A stretch of 64,000 nt of DNA from Sphingomonas jinjuensis (GCF_014197105.1 NZ_JACIEV010000006.1:124001-188000), one strand, 5' to 3'. Positions 24,764-35,180 are shown, numbered from the stretch's first letter. A program made the numbers and translations. The notes: generated by a model not told the origin, from the sequence alone.

Positions 24764-25169
24764 CTGGTCGATCGCAGCCTCTACGATCCGTGTCGGCTGC
24801 CATACGGCGCATAGCAGCGATCACGTCACCATGATGGATGGGTTTGGAATAGAACTCCGCGCGGACCGGCAGGTCGAGGTCGGCCTTGGCAAAGGTGGCG
24901 GCGGTCAGGATGATCTCGATCGGCGGCCATCGATTGCGAATCGCAGCGGCGATCTCGATCCCCTTCACGCCCCTTGGCATGTCGAGATCGATATAGACGA
25001 TCCGGATGTCTGTGCGGGTCTCAAGGATGCTGATCGCCTCATCGACGCTGGTTGCCTCGACGGGAATGAAACCCGCCCGTTCGACCATATCGGCGACCTC
25101 GATGCGGAGCACCGGCTGATCCTCGATGATGAGAACAGGCAAAGGCCCGATCGGTTGTGACTGACCCAT
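24759..25169 (-). CDS. Single-domain response regulator
   Basis: This 136-residue protein consists of a receiver domain only: LIIEDQPVLRIEVADMVERAG, phosphoacceptor in VYIDLDMPRGVKG, and lysine in EFYSKPIHHGDV. It has no output domain. It lies 16 bases downstream of the HWE-kinase gene on the same strand, so it is most likely the partner of that kinase, acting by protein contact. Confidence 0.9.
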   Translation of the reverse strand: MGQSQPIGPLPVLIIEDQPVLRIEVADMVERAGFIPVEATSVDEAISILETRTDIRIVYIDLDMPRGVKGIEIAAAIRNRWPPIEIILTAATFAKADLDLPVRAEFYSKPIHHGDVIAAMRRMAADTDRRGCDRPA

Positions 25170-25185
25170 GACGTGGCTGATCGAC

Positions 25186-27528
25186 TTAACCCTGGATGAT
25201 CTGGTGAAGCGGCGCGCTCATATCTGCTGTCAGCCCCTCGGTATCATAGTGAAGCTTAACGCCTCCCGACCCGGTAAGACCCATGCGGATGATGCGTGAT
25301 CCGAAACCACGGTGGGATGGTTCAACCGCCGTTGGACCACCGCGTTCCGCCCAACGCATGTCGAGGATCTCGACGTCGTCGCGGCGAGATATCATCCAGC
25401 TCAGCGTGACGCGGCCATCGGGCACGCTCAACGCACCGTGCTTGGCGGCGTTAGTCGACAGCTCATGCAGCAGCAGCGACAGCGACATGGCGGTGCGCGA
25501 GCCGATCCTGACCTCCGGTCCCGAGATGGTGATGCGGGCAGTGTCGAAGGAGGCCAGTGCCGCCTCGGCGATCTGTCGGAACCCTGCCGCGGACCAGGAT
25601 CGTGCCAGCAGCACGTCGTGCGCCGATGCCAGCGCCTTTATCCGGTTGCCGAACTCGGTGGCCGCGGCATCGCTGGCGGTGCGCGCCAGCGTCGCATTGG
25701 CGATCGCCTGCACCACGCTGAGCGTATTCTTGACCCGGTGCGCCAACTCGCCATTGAGCAACGCCTCCTGCGCCCGTGCCCGCCGCTGTTCGATGGCGAC
25801 ATGGACGCGGTAGGCGACATCCCGGACGAACTGCACCTCGTCACTGGTCCAGTCACGGGCTGCGACGGTGCTGACGTAGAGCATCGCCACGCAGACGCCC
25901 TGCTGCATCATGGGGATATTGACGAAGGCGCGTGCGCCGCGCGCCTCCAGCGCAGCGGCTTGGTCGCGCGTACGGGCATCGGAGCGACAGTCGCGAACGA
26001 CAACCGTTTCTCCGGCTTTCAGATCATCGATGAGCGAACTATAGTCGCGAAGGCGTAGCGTTCCGCTGAGGCTGAGGGCAGGTTCCGCTGTCCAATCGCG
26101 TTCGACCGTGATCGTTTCGGCCACGGGGTCGATGTCGCCATAACCGACGAGCTCGACGCCTAGCGTCTCCCCAAGCACGGCACTCGCCAACGGGCCCAGA
26201 TCCCCGGTTGGTTCCTCGTCCAGTAACCGGTCACTGAGGCGGATCAGGGCCGCCTGTCGCCGTTCGCGCAGCACACGATCGGTGACCTCGGTGAAGATGA
26301 TCGTGAAATGATCGTCTCCGGCGTGCTGCATCACCCCGTCATACCAGCGGCCGAGCGTCCCGACCTGGCGCGTGAAGCGGACCGGCTCGCCCGTTTCCAC
26401 CGCGGTCACGGGTTCGAAAACCCACGCGTCTTCGATGCCAGGAAAAATTTCCCGGATCGTCCGTCCGACCGCGCAACCGCGCTCGATACCGACAAGGTCG
26501 TACCAGGCGTTGTTGACCTCATCATACCGCCAGTCGACGATCCGGCCTGCCTCGTCGCGGACAAGCTCGCCGAGGACGAAGCCCTCGCGCAGCGTCTCGA
26601 AGATGGTGCGCCACTTCGCCTCGTTGCGGGCGACGGCATCCTCGGTTCGGCGACGCTCGGTCGTGTCGGCGATGAGCATCGCTACACGGCCATCGGCGAC
26701 CGGAAACAGGTGCGCGTCGTACCAGCGCCCGAGCGGCTTCGCCTCGCCTTCGAACCGCACCGGCTTGCCGGTTTTGGCGACGTGTCCATAGGCATCATGC
26801 CAATGCTGTTCGATGCCGGGTGCGACCTCGTTGGCCCAGCGTCCCACGGCATCGGTCAGTCCCGTGTGACGCTCGAACGCTGGATTGGCTTCGACGACCC
26901 GGTGATCTACCGGTGCGCCGTTCGCATCGAACTTGACCTCGCTGATGCAGAAGCCAGCATCGATATTCTCGAAGATGGCCCTGTACCGCGCTTCGCTGGC
27001 CCGCAGATCGGCTATGGCGGCGTCACGCTGTCGTTCGACCAGCACCCGGCCGGTTGTCTCAAGCGTAACGTTCAGCAGGCCTGCGACACGCCCCTGTTCA
27101 TCGTGGATCGGCGAATAGGAGAACGACCACCACGTGTCCTCCGCATAGCCGTTGCGGGTCATCAGGAGCGGAAGGTCTTCGAACGTGCATGTTTCGCCCG
27201 CGAAGGTACGCTCGACCAGCGATCCGATCTCGCCCCAGACGTCCGGCCAGACTTCTGCCATAGGCATTCCAAGCGCCTGCGGGTGGCGGCTCCCCAGGAT
27301 TGGCGCGTAGGCATCGTTGTAGAGCAGGGTGCGGTCCTTGCCCCATGCAATGCACATCGCATGGCCGGACCCCAGCATCATGTCGACCGCAGTGCGCAGG
27401 CTCTGCGGCCAATTGTCGACGGGCCCAAGCGGTGTCGAAGCCCATTCGGCGGCTCGGGTGAGATCCATCATGAGAGGAAGCGTATCGACCAGGTACGGGC
27501 TTCTAGTGTCTGATACGTGGGTCGTCAC
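25186..27528 (-). CDS. Multi-PAS/GAF sensor kinase, HWE type
   Basis: This soluble protein of about 780 residues has three PAS-like modules (about 35-145, 175-295, 310-420), a GAF-like region (about 440-590) and an HWE-type kinase. The kinase motifs are ELAHRVKNTLSVVQAIA with the phospho-accepting histidine, LLHELSTNAAKHGALS, MRWAERGGP and RGFGSRIIRMGL. The first PAS module is closely similar to that of the next kinase upstream. No membrane helix is present. The frame opens at GTG 27528; ATG 27471 is also possible. It is followed by a stand-alone receiver, its probable partner. Light or redox sensing is typical of this group but no chromophore cysteine is proved. Confidence 0.88.
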   Translation of the reverse strand: MTTHVSDTRSPYLVDTLPLMMDLTRAAEWASTPLGPVDNWPQSLRTAVDMMLGSGHAMCIAWGKDRTLLYNDAYAPILGSRHPQALGMPMAEVWPDVWGEIGSLVERTFAGETCTFEDLPLLMTRNGYAEDTWWSFSYSPIHDEQGRVAGLLNVTLETTGRVLVERQRDAAIADLRASEARYRAIFENIDAGFCISEVKFDANGAPVDHRVVEANPAFERHTGLTDAVGRWANEVAPGIEQHWHDAYGHVAKTGKPVRFEGEAKPLGRWYDAHLFPVADGRVAMLIADTTERRRTEDAVARNEAKWRTIFETLREGFVLGELVRDEAGRIVDWRYDEVNNAWYDLVGIERGCAVGRTIREIFPGIEDAWVFEPVTAVETGEPVRFTRQVGTLGRWYDGVMQHAGDDHFTIIFTEVTDRVLRERRQAALIRLSDRLLDEEPTGDLGPLASAVLGETLGVELVGYGDIDPVAETITVERDWTAEPALSLSGTLRLRDYSSLIDDLKAGETVVVRDCRSDARTRDQAAALEARGARAFVNIPMMQQGVCVAMLYVSTVAARDWTSDEVQFVRDVAYRVHVAIEQRRARAQEALLNGELAHRVKNTLSVVQAIANATLARTASDAAATEFGNRIKALASAHDVLLARSWSAAGFRQIAEAALASFDTARITISGPEVRIGSRTAMSLSLLLHELSTNAAKHGALSVPDGRVTLSWMISRRDDVEILDMRWAERGGPTAVEPSHRGFGSRIIRMGLTGSGGVKLHYDTEGLTADMSAPLHQIIQG

Positions 27529-27664
27529 GCTGGCCGTTATCCATGCTCGGCATGGCCCCGTGCCATCCTGAACTGCAGATTACCGACCATTTGGATCAAA
27601 ACCAAGGTTTTGGCGTGGCCGATGTAACAGCGTCATTGGACGACGCTGGCCGACACGCGCCTCG

Positions 27665-29725
27665 TTACCGCCGGGTCTGCCAAGTGATCGACTTGCGGAA
27701 CACGCGGGACAGCTGCTCGATTGAGTAGGGCTTATGCAGCAGCTCGAAGCCATGGCGGCCGTTCTGCGCCAGCACATGACTGTAGCCGCTGGTCAGGATC
27801 ACCGGCAGCCGCGGATGGCGACGGCGGACCTCCTGCGCCAGTTCTAGGCCCGACATGCCGGGCATCACCACGTCCGAGAAGACGATGTGGAAACGGCCGC
27901 AATCCTTCTCCAGCTCGGCCAGCGCCTCATCGCCGTTGAGCGCCAGGATCGTGTCGTACCCCAGCTCGCGCAGCGCCTGGGTCGCGAACTCGCCGACGCT
28001 GCTGTTGTCCTCGACTACCAGCACGCATACGCCGTCGCCCGTGACGGCGACGGGTTCGTCCTCTTCCGCCGCCGCGCGACTGCCATCGATCGCGACACGC
28101 GGCAGATAGAGGGTGAAGGTGGTGCCGCCGTGCTCGCCGCTTTCGACCCGGATGTCTCCGTCCGACTGCTTGGAAAAACCGATCACCTGGGAGAGGCCCA
28201 GGCCCGTGCCCTTGCCGACGCCCTTGGTGGTGAAGAACGGCTCGAAGATGCGCGCCACGTTCTCGGGCGAAATGCCGCTGCCAGTGTCACTGATCGTCAC
28301 CGCGACATAGTCGCCGGCAATCGGCGGATGCAGCCGGATCTCCGGGATACCCGACACGGGACCGACGACGATGGTGAGATCTCCCTCGCCGTCCATCGCA
28401 TCGCGCGCGTTAATGCTCATGTTGACGATGGCGGTGTCGAACTGCCCCTTGTCGGCCAGGACGTAGCAGGGTTCTTCGGGCACGACCGTGTTGATGACGA
28501 TGCGCGAGCCGGTGAGCGTCCGGACCATCGATACCAGGTCAGCGACACTCTGACCGCAATCGAACGTCTCGGGCTTGAGCGCCTGCCTTCGCGCGAAGGC
28601 GAGCAGCTGTCCCGTCAGTTTGGCCGCGCGGTCCGCGGTGTCGCCGATCGCGTCGATGTATTTTGCACGGCGATCGTCGCTGAGGTCGGGGCGGCGAAGG
28701 AGATCGACCGAACCACGGATGACGGTCAGCAGATTGTTGAAGTCGTGCGCGACCCCGCCGGTGAGCTGGCCGACCGCTTCCATTTTTTGAGCCTGGCGTA
28801 AGGAATCTTCCGCCAGCGCCAGTCTGTCCGTCTGGGCGCGCTCACCGGTGATATCGCGGGCGCTGGAGTACAGCTTTCCCTCGAACGGCACGGCGACCCA
28901 CGACAGCCAGCGAATTTCACCGTCTTTCGTCCGGTAGCGATTGTCGAACCGCATCACCGGATTGCCGTCGCGCACCTCTTCGAAGGCCGCGGCACTGGCA
29001 AGCTCGTCGTCCGGCATCAGAAAGTCGGAGAACGGCGATCCTTCCAGCTCCTGTGCGGTCCAACCGAGGACTATCGTCCAGGCTGGATTGACGCGGTCGA
29101 AGCAGCCCGTGCGCAGATCGATCACCGACAGCAGTTCCGACGTGACTGTCCACGTCGTCGCCCGCTCGCGTGCGCGCGCGACGATCTGTGCTTCGAGGTC
29201 GCTGTTGAGCGCCCTCAGCTCGGCCTCGCGCGCCGCCAGTTCGCGCTCGTGCACGATCTTGGCGGTGGTCTCGGTCGCGATGTTAAGAAAGCCGGCGATT
29301 GCGCCGTGATCGTCGCGGAGCGGACTGTAGGCGAAGGTCCACCACGTTTCTTCCGGATGGCCGTGCCGTGTCATGGTGAGAGGCAGGTCTTCATGCCCGA
29401 CCGGCGTTCCGGCCATTGCCGACGCGGCGAGAGATTCGATGTCAGGCCAGACTTCCGCCCAGACCTCGCTCAAGGGCTTCCCCAGGGCGGAGGGGTGCCG
29501 TGAACCGAGGAACGGCACATAGGCGTCGTTGTAGAAGAGCGTCAGCTCCGGCCCCCAGCCGACGCACATGGCGAATTGCGAAGATAGCATCATGTCGAGG
29601 ATGGTTTCGAGCGAACGCGGCCAATTCGCGCGGGCGCCCAGAGACGTCGCCGACCAGTCACAAGCGTCCGTCAGGCTACGGAGATCGGAACCTCTGCCGT
29701 CATTGCCCTGATCGTTCCTGCTCAT
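27665..29725 (-). CDS. Hybrid PAS histidine kinase with C-terminal receiver
   Basis: This 686-residue soluble protein starts at ATG 29725; a GTG at 29737 lies in frame upstream. It has an N-terminal PAS module similar to that of the HWE kinase, a second PAS (RVNPAWTIVLGWTAQELEGSPFSDF), a HisKA helix AVGQLTGGVAHDFNNLLTVI with the histidine, and an ATPase with DTGSGISPENVARIFEPFFTTK and GTGLGLSQVIGF. A receiver at about 565-686 has its acceptor in VFSDVVMPGMSG and lysine in LLHKPYS. The gene lies 137 bases upstream of the HWE kinase on the same strand. Confidence 0.9.
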   Translation of the reverse strand: MSRNDQGNDGRGSDLRSLTDACDWSATSLGARANWPRSLETILDMMLSSQFAMCVGWGPELTLFYNDAYVPFLGSRHPSALGKPLSEVWAEVWPDIESLAASAMAGTPVGHEDLPLTMTRHGHPEETWWTFAYSPLRDDHGAIAGFLNIATETTAKIVHERELAAREAELRALNSDLEAQIVARARERATTWTVTSELLSVIDLRTGCFDRVNPAWTIVLGWTAQELEGSPFSDFLMPDDELASAAAFEEVRDGNPVMRFDNRYRTKDGEIRWLSWVAVPFEGKLYSSARDITGERAQTDRLALAEDSLRQAQKMEAVGQLTGGVAHDFNNLLTVIRGSVDLLRRPDLSDDRRAKYIDAIGDTADRAAKLTGQLLAFARRQALKPETFDCGQSVADLVSMVRTLTGSRIVINTVVPEEPCYVLADKGQFDTAIVNMSINARDAMDGEGDLTIVVGPVSGIPEIRLHPPIAGDYVAVTISDTGSGISPENVARIFEPFFTTKGVGKGTGLGLSQVIGFSKQSDGDIRVESGEHGGTTFTLYLPRVAIDGSRAAAEEDEPVAVTGDGVCVLVVEDNSSVGEFATQALRELGYDTILALNGDEALAELEKDCGRFHIVFSDVVMPGMSGLELAQEVRRRHPRLPVILTSGYSHVLAQNGRHGFELLHKPYSIEQLSRVFRKSITWQTRR

Positions 29726-29845
29726 TCCCGGCCTCACCTGGTTTCAGGACCAGAGCGGCCGATTACCAAGAAGGTGATTTGTAGCCCTTTTGCATGTTCG
29801 GTAAACCGGTGGTCTGGAAGTATGACCCACCGGCCGGCGATAACG

Positions 29846-29907
29846 CTGAACGAACGACCGGTTGCGGGCGCTGCCTTGAAGCTCCTGAACGACGGAATTT
29901 GGGCCTA
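29846..29907 (+). repeat. Dispersed intergenic repeat, copy 5
   Basis: It begins CTGAACGAACGACCGGTTGC with the second half-site GAACGACGGAATTTGGGCC 41 bases later (29887). It lies in the gap between the hybrid kinase and the alpha/beta hydrolase. Confidence 0.6.
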
Positions 29908-29950
29908 TGCTGCCTTCATCGCGCAATCGGGCCGTCCAGCGGGTGGAGCA

Positions 29951-30724
29951 TCACCTCGTCGCGTCGAGAATCACGGCGACTGTCTCCTCCGGCGTGTCCC
30001 ACATTGGGAAGTGCCCGCTACCATCAAACCAGTGGAGCTCGGCGCCGGGAAAGGCTGCCTGCGCGCGCGCAGCCTGTTTGGGGAGGCAGAGCCGGTCGTG
30101 CCTGCCCCACCCGATGACGACCCGGCCGGTGCCGGCAGCGGCGGGACCGGACTGCTCAGGTCCCGTGGCAAGGCTACGAACCAACGCATCGAACGTAGGC
30201 GTTTTACTGAGACCTTCCAGCTCGGTCGCGACGGTCTCCCCGTCAAGCGCCCAAGGACGCGCGGAAAGCTGAGCGAGTAGCGTCGTGCGCGACGCTGCGT
30301 TCCGGCTCAACGCCGGCAGGCCCGGCCGGATGGCCCGCAGCAAGCGACCGGAGGCGCCGATGGTGGTTCTGAAGAAGGTGCGCTCCCAGCCTCGCCAGAA
30401 GCCACCAGGATCAAGCGCGACCACGTTGCCGACGAGTCCGCGCCGCGCGAGTTCAAGCACAATCCGCGCGCCCATCGAACTGCCGACGACATCGACGCCA
30501 GACAAGCCAGCCTCCGCGATGTAACGCTCGACGCTGCCGACCAAACCATCAAACGTCCCGCTGTCGGATTCGGCAAGGGTAGCCCCATGGCCGGGAAGGT
30601 CGACCGCGATGACCTTCCGCGAGGTGCTGAGTGGGTCCAAGACGGTGCTCCACGATCGCCAACTCCCGCCCAGGCCGTGGATCAGAAGCAGCGTGCGACC
30701 AGTGCCGCGCTCAATCGTGTTCAT
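29951..30724 (-). CDS. Alpha/beta hydrolase
   Basis: This protein of about 257 residues starts at ATG 30724. The fold is classic: LLLIHGLGGSWRSW (oxyanion region), VDLPGHGAT, nucleophile serine in VVGSSMGARIVLELA, acid in GWGRHDRLCLP, and histidine in FDGSGHFPMWDTPEE. There is no signal peptide, so it acts in the cytoplasm on an ester, epoxide or similar small substrate. No neighbour gives a pathway. Confidence 0.85.
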   Translation of the reverse strand: MNTIERGTGRTLLLIHGLGGSWRSWSTVLDPLSTSRKVIAVDLPGHGATLAESDSGTFDGLVGSVERYIAEAGLSGVDVVGSSMGARIVLELARRGLVGNVVALDPGGFWRGWERTFFRTTIGASGRLLRAIRPGLPALSRNAASRTTLLAQLSARPWALDGETVATELEGLSKTPTFDALVRSLATGPEQSGPAAAGTGRVVIGWGRHDRLCLPKQAARAQAAFPGAELHWFDGSGHFPMWDTPEETVAVILDATR

Positions 30725-30882
30725 GTCGTCATCGCCTCGTCGTTGCGAGAAGCTCAACGCGAACGGTCGCATCGCGGGCCCCGCCTTTATCGGCTGACGG
30801 GCGGTGCAAATCGGCTCCTATTCCCACGCCGAAAGGCGGTGGGGCCGGGTAAGGCTACCTGTTCAACAAAAGGGTCTTTGGC

Positions 30883-30944
30883 ATGAACAAGCGACCGCTT
30901 TCGGGCAGTGTCTGCCTCACTGCGAATGTCGGCTTCTGGGTCAA
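30883..30944 (+). repeat. Dispersed intergenic repeat, copy 6
   Basis: It begins ATGAACAAGCGACCGCTTTC with the second half-site GAATGTCGGCTTCTGGGTC 40 bases later (30923). It is one of the best-preserved copies and overlaps the stop of the SulP gene on the opposite strand by a few bases. Confidence 0.75.
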
Positions 30945-32437
30945 TGTGGTGCCAATCCCAACTCGACGCCGGTCTTGTCGTGCAACGCGAAGCGGTCGAC
31001 GAGATCGGCGCTGGCCTGGTTGTAACCGATCACCTCGACGTCACGTCCGTCGCGGCGCAGGCGGGCGACGATCTTGTCCAGCGCGGCGACGCCGGAAATA
31101 TCCCAGAAGTGCGCGTGGGTCACATCGATCACCACGCGTCGCGTCGGCCCCTCCGCCCGGAACGCGCGGGTAAACCGGTCGACCGAGGCGAAGAAGATCT
31201 CACCGGCGACGCGATAGGTCGCCTCGGCGCCGTCGGCGGTTTCCTGGCGCTCGACGGAGAACATCCGCCGCACCTTGCCCGCGAAGAAGATGCCGGACAG
31301 CAGAACACCGGCGAGGACGCCGAGGGACAGATCGCGCGTCGCGACGACGACCACGACCGTCGTCAGCATGACGACCGACGACGTCGGCGGATGACGACGC
31401 AGGTTGGCGATCGAATTCCAGCTGAAGGTGCCGATCGACACCATTATCATGACGGCGACGAGCGCCGGCATCGGCACGCGCCCAACATAGGGGCCAAGCA
31501 CCGCCAGCAGGAACAGCAGGAAGCCGCCGGCGACGAAGGTCGACAGGCGGCCGCGGCCGCCAGACGTGACGTTGATGACCGACTGGCCGATCATCGCGCA
31601 GCCGCCCATGCCGCCGAAGAGGGCGGCGACCATGTTCGCTCCGCCCTGGCCGGCGCACTCGAGCCGCTTGTCGCTGTCGGTATCCGTCATGTCGTCGACG
31701 ATCTGCGCGGTGAGCAGCGATTCGAGCAGGCCGACCGCCGCCATCGTCAGCGAGTAGGGCAGGATGATCCGCAGCGTGTCGAGCGTCAGCGGCACGTTCG
31801 GGAGGGCGATGCTGGGCAGCCCTTCGGGCAGCTTGCCCATGTCGCCGACCGTATGGACGCCCAGGCCCATGCCGATGCTGATTGCGCTCAGGACGAGGAT
31901 GGCCACCAGCGGTGACGGCAAAGCCGTGGTGACGCGCGGCAGACCGTAGATGATGACGAGGCCGGCAGCCACCATCGCATAGCTATCCCATCCCACGTTG
32001 GTCAGCTGCGGCAGCTGCGGCATGAAGATCAGGATGGCGAGCGCGTTGACGAAGCCGGTGATGACCGAGCGAGAGACGAACTGCATGACGAGGTCGAGCC
32101 TCAGCATACCGGCCCCGATCTGGATGAGCCCCATCAGGATGGTGGCGGCGAAGAGGTATTCGACGCCGTGCTCGCGGACGAGCGGGATCACCACGACGGC
32201 GACCGCCGCAGTCGCCGCGGAAATCATGCCGGGCCGGCCGCCGACCAGCGAGATCGTCAGCGCGATGGCCACCGACGCGTAGAGGCCCACGCGCGGGTCA
32301 ACGCCGGCGATGATCGAGAAGCCGATCGCCTCGGGGATGAGGGCGAGCGCGACGACGATGCCTGCGAGCACGTCGCGGCGGGCGGCGGTGCCGTCAGTGA
32401 ACCACTGGCGGCGGTAGGAAGCGAGATCGAATGTCAT
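30941..32437 (-). CDS. SulP-family anion transporter with STAS domain
   Basis: This 498-residue inner-membrane protein has about eleven to fourteen hydrophobic segments beginning [34 protein letters not shown], the SulP signature region. The sequence [31 protein letters not shown] matches the second family signature. The last 100 residues form a STAS domain ([29 protein letters not shown]). SulP proteins move sulfate, bicarbonate or other anions; the substrate is not decided by the sequence. It is transcribed away from the glucose dehydrogenase gene. Confidence 0.9.
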   Translation of the reverse strand: MTFDLASYRRQWFTDGTAARRDVLAGIVVALALIPEAIGFSIIAGVDPRVGLYASVAIALTISLVGGRPGMISAATAAVAVVVIPLVREHGVEYLFAATILMGLIQIGAGMLRLDLVMQFVSRSVITGFVNALAILIFMPQLPQLTNVGWDSYAMVAAGLVIIYGLPRVTTALPSPLVAILVLSAISIGMGLGVHTVGDMGKLPEGLPSIALPNVPLTLDTLRIILPYSLTMAAVGLLESLLTAQIVDDMTDTDSDKRLECAGQGGANMVAALFGGMGGCAMIGQSVINVTSGGRGRLSTFVAGGFLLFLLAVLGPYVGRVPMPALVAVMIMVSIGTFSWNSIANLRRHPPTSSVVMLTTVVVVVATRDLSLGVLAGVLLSGIFFAGKVRRMFSVERQETADGAEATYRVAGEIFFASVDRFTRAFRAEGPTRRVVIDVTHAHFWDISGVAALDKIVARLRRDGRDVEVIGYNQASADLVDRFALHDKTGVELGLAPH

Positions 32438-32813
32438 CAGAAATCCACATCAGGGCACATGGCGCGGCGGGGCAGCGCGGTCGGATTGCATGTGTGATGT
32501 TGTCCGGCGGATCGGCGGCCGGAATAGCCACCCGGGATTTCACCGGGTCCTTGCGATTAGTCGCGTCTAGTACAGAAGGTCCCGGTTCAGGTGCAACCGC
32601 CTTTTCTCGGCTTCGAGGCCGCGGCCGTTTGCCGACAAGCCGGCTTGGGAATGCATGCCCGGCGTCCGAACGCCGGCATTCGCGTTCGAGAGACTAGGAT
32701 TCCGTCTTGTCGGCCGGGGAAGCGATATCCTTCTGAGACTTCTGCCGGTTCCGGACGTTGGTGGCGAAACAGGCAACCGGACGTTGGTGGCGAAACAGGC
32801 AAAAGGAATGGCG
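32438..32813. other. Divergent leader region with hairpin and 26-bp tandem duplication
   Basis: This 376-base gap lies between SulP and the glucose dehydrogenase. It holds a GC-rich stem (ATGCCCGGCG / CGCCGGCAT, 32652-32677) and a perfect 26-bp tandem repeat at 32751-32776 and 32777-32802. The second copy runs into the AAAAGGA ribosome site of the dehydrogenase. An in-frame ORF covers the gap from 32655 but looks non-coding. Confidence 0.6.
32751..32802. repeat. 26-bp perfect tandem duplication before gcd
   Basis: Positions 32751-32776 and 32777-32802 are identical, each starting CCGGACGTTGGTGGCGAAAC. The array ends just before the ribosome site of the glucose dehydrogenase, so copy number could change leader length or promoter spacing. 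Confidence 0.95.
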
Positions 32814-35180
32814 ATGGCGCGGCTCTACAGGCTGGTGCTCGCATGGTGCGTGGCCATTCTCGGCGGCTTTTTCGCTGTCGCCGGCGGCGTTCTCGCCTCG
32901 CTTGGCGGATCGCCTTATTATCTGATCGCAGGCATCGCGCTGATCGTCAGCGGCGCATTGCTTGGCCGTGTGCCCCGGCTGGGGCGGTGGTTGTTTGTCG
33001 CGATCTGGTTCGGCACGCTGGTTTGGGCTGTGTGGGAAGTGGGGCTGGACGGACTGCAACTCGTCCCGCGGCTGCTCGCGCCGACGGTGCTGCTGGCGCT
33101 GGTGCTGCTGACCGGATGGCGGTCCCGGTCGTGGCGGTCGCATGCCCGGGCGATACCCGTCGCGGCGGCGGTGCTGCTGGCGGTCGGGACCGGCGGCGTG
33201 CTTCTCCATGGCGAGGGCGTGGAGGCGCAGGGTGCAGCCGGCACCGCGCCATTGCCCGCCGCTCCGACCGGGGAAGCGGATGGCGACTGGCGCGATTATG
33301 GCGGCACGTTGTCGGGCCGGCGCTATTCGGCGCTCGCCGATATCACCCCGCAGAATGTCGGACGGCTGCAACTCGCCTGGACCCAGCGCACGGGCGACCT
33401 GCCGATGGCGGCCGAGACGCAGGAGCACAAACGGGAATATCATTCCGAGGCGACGCCGATCCATATCGGCGACACACTCTTCACCTGTACGCCGCACTCC
33501 TTCGTCCAGGCGATCGACGCGACCACGGGCAGGACCAAGTGGAGCTGGCACGAGGATGCGCCGATCGCCGGCAACAATTATCTGGTCTGCCGCGGCGTCA
33601 CCTATTTCGAGGCGCCGGCGGGGACGCCGTGCCCGCACCGCATCTTCGCGCCGACGTTCAACGCGCGGCTGGTGGCGCTCGACGCCGAGACGGGTCGGCC
33701 ATGCCCGAGCTTCGCGAACGGCGGGGCGATCGATCTGCGCACCAACATGGGGACGTCGAAGCCGTCGGATCAGATCGGCACCACGCCGCCGGTCGTCGTC
33801 AACAACCGGCTGATCATCGGCGAGCGGATCATCGACAACGTCAATCGCGATATCCCCTCCGGCGTCGTGCGCGCCTATGATCCGGTTTCGGGTGCACCGG
33901 TATGGGCCTGGGACGTCGGCCGCTCGCAGGACGCGATCGCGCCGTTGCCGGAGGGACAGACCTATACGCGCGGCACGCCCAATGTCTGGGGCGCGATCAC
34001 CGCCGACGCCGCCAACGGCCTCGTCTATCTCGGCACGGGCAACGCCTCGCCCGATTATTGGATCGGGTATCGCCGGCCGTTCGACGACCGCTTCGGCTCG
34101 TCGATCGTCGCGCTCGACATCGCGACCGGCAAGCTGCGCTGGACGCGGCAGCTGGTCCACCGCGACATGTGGGACATGGACCTGCCGATCGGTCCGTCGC
34201 TGTTCGACTATCGCGCCCCCGACGGTCAGGTGATCCCGGCGCTGATCCAGACCACGAAGATGGGGCAGGTCTTCTTCCTCAACCGCCTGACGGGCGCGCC
34301 GCTCGCCGCGATCACCGAACGGCCGGTGCGCACCGACGGTGCCACCCCGGGCGTCCGGGTCTCACCGACCCAGCCCTTCTCGACCGGCATGCCCAGCTTC
34401 ACCCCGCCTGCACCGACCGAAGTCGCCACCTGGGGCGCGACGCCGATCGACCAGCTCTTCTGCCGGATCGACATCCGTCGCGCGCAGGGTGCCGGCATCT
34501 ACCAGCCGATGGGGCTGAAGCCGATCATCGGCCATCCGGCCTTCGACGGCGTCACCGACTGGGGTGGCGCGGCGGTCGACCCGGTGCGCGGCGTGATGAC
34601 CGTCAACACGATGGAAATGCCGTTCAAGCTGTGGTTGATGCGTCGCGACGACCCGCGCGTGGCGCCGCTGATGAAGCGGAAGCAGGGCGGCGAGAACGCC
34701 ATGCAGGCGCAACTTCAGACCCAGTACAACACGCCCTATGTCGCGGTGGTGAAGGCCTGGGTCGGCATCTTCGGCGCGCCCTGCGTCGCGCCGCCCTGGG
34801 GTCATCTGACCGCCGTCGACCTCGGCACGCGCAAGGTGCTGTGGCGCAAGGTGCTGGGGACGGCGCGCGACACCGGCCTGTTCGGGTCGCATCTCGGCGT
34901 GCCGGTGAAGACGGGCGTGCCCAATCTCGGCGGCTCGATCGTCACCGCGGGCGGCCTGGCCTTCATCGGCGCCACGACCGATCAGTATCTGCGCGCCTTC
35001 GACCTCAATACGGGCGAAGTGGTGTGGAAGGCGCGGCTGCCCGCCGGCGCACAGGCGACACCGATGACCTATCGCGGGCGCGACGGACGGCAATATGTCG
35101 TCATCACCGCAGGCGGCCACGGCGCGTTGGGGACGCGTTACGGCGACTACACGCTGGCGTATGCCCTGCCGAAGAGCTGA
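32814..35180 (+). CDS. gcd: Membrane-bound PQQ glucose dehydrogenase
   Basis: This 788-residue protein is close to the usual length of membrane glucose dehydrogenases. It starts at ATG 32814, six bases after AAAAGGA. Residues 1-135 contain five membrane segments, as in Gcd. The rest is a PQQ beta-propeller: DWRDYGGTLSGRRYSALADITPQNV, GNASPDYWIGYRRPFDD, RDMWDMDLPIGPSL and the late PNLGGSIVTAGGLAFIGAT. It oxidises glucose (and related aldoses) to gluconolactone in the periplasm and passes electrons to ubiquinone. No PQQ-synthesis genes are in the window, so cofactor must come from elsewhere. Confidence 0.92.
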   Translation: MARLYRLVLAWCVAILGGFFAVAGGVLASLGGSPYYLIAGIALIVSGALLGRVPRLGRWLFVAIWFGTLVWAVWEVGLDGLQLVPRLLAPTVLLALVLLTGWRSRSWRSHARAIPVAAAVLLAVGTGGVLLHGEGVEAQGAAGTAPLPAAPTGEADGDWRDYGGTLSGRRYSALADITPQNVGRLQLAWTQRTGDLPMAAETQEHKREYHSEATPIHIGDTLFTCTPHSFVQAIDATTGRTKWSWHEDAPIAGNNYLVCRGVTYFEAPAGTPCPHRIFAPTFNARLVALDAETGRPCPSFANGGAIDLRTNMGTSKPSDQIGTTPPVVVNNRLIIGERIIDNVNRDIPSGVVRAYDPVSGAPVWAWDVGRSQDAIAPLPEGQTYTRGTPNVWGAITADAANGLVYLGTGNASPDYWIGYRRPFDDRFGSSIVALDIATGKLRWTRQLVHRDMWDMDLPIGPSLFDYRAPDGQVIPALIQTTKMGQVFFLNRLTGAPLAAITERPVRTDGATPGVRVSPTQPFSTGMPSFTPPAPTEVATWGATPIDQLFCRIDIRRAQGAGIYQPMGLKPIIGHPAFDGVTDWGGAAVDPVRGVMTVNTMEMPFKLWLMRRDDPRVAPLMKRKQGGENAMQAQLQTQYNTPYVAVVKAWVGIFGAPCVAPPWGHLTAVDLGTRKVLWRKVLGTARDTGLFGSHLGVPVKTGVPNLGGSIVTAGGLAFIGATTDQYLRAFDLNTGEVVWKARLPAGAQATPMTYRGRDGRQYVVITAGGHGALGTRYGDYTLAYALPKS

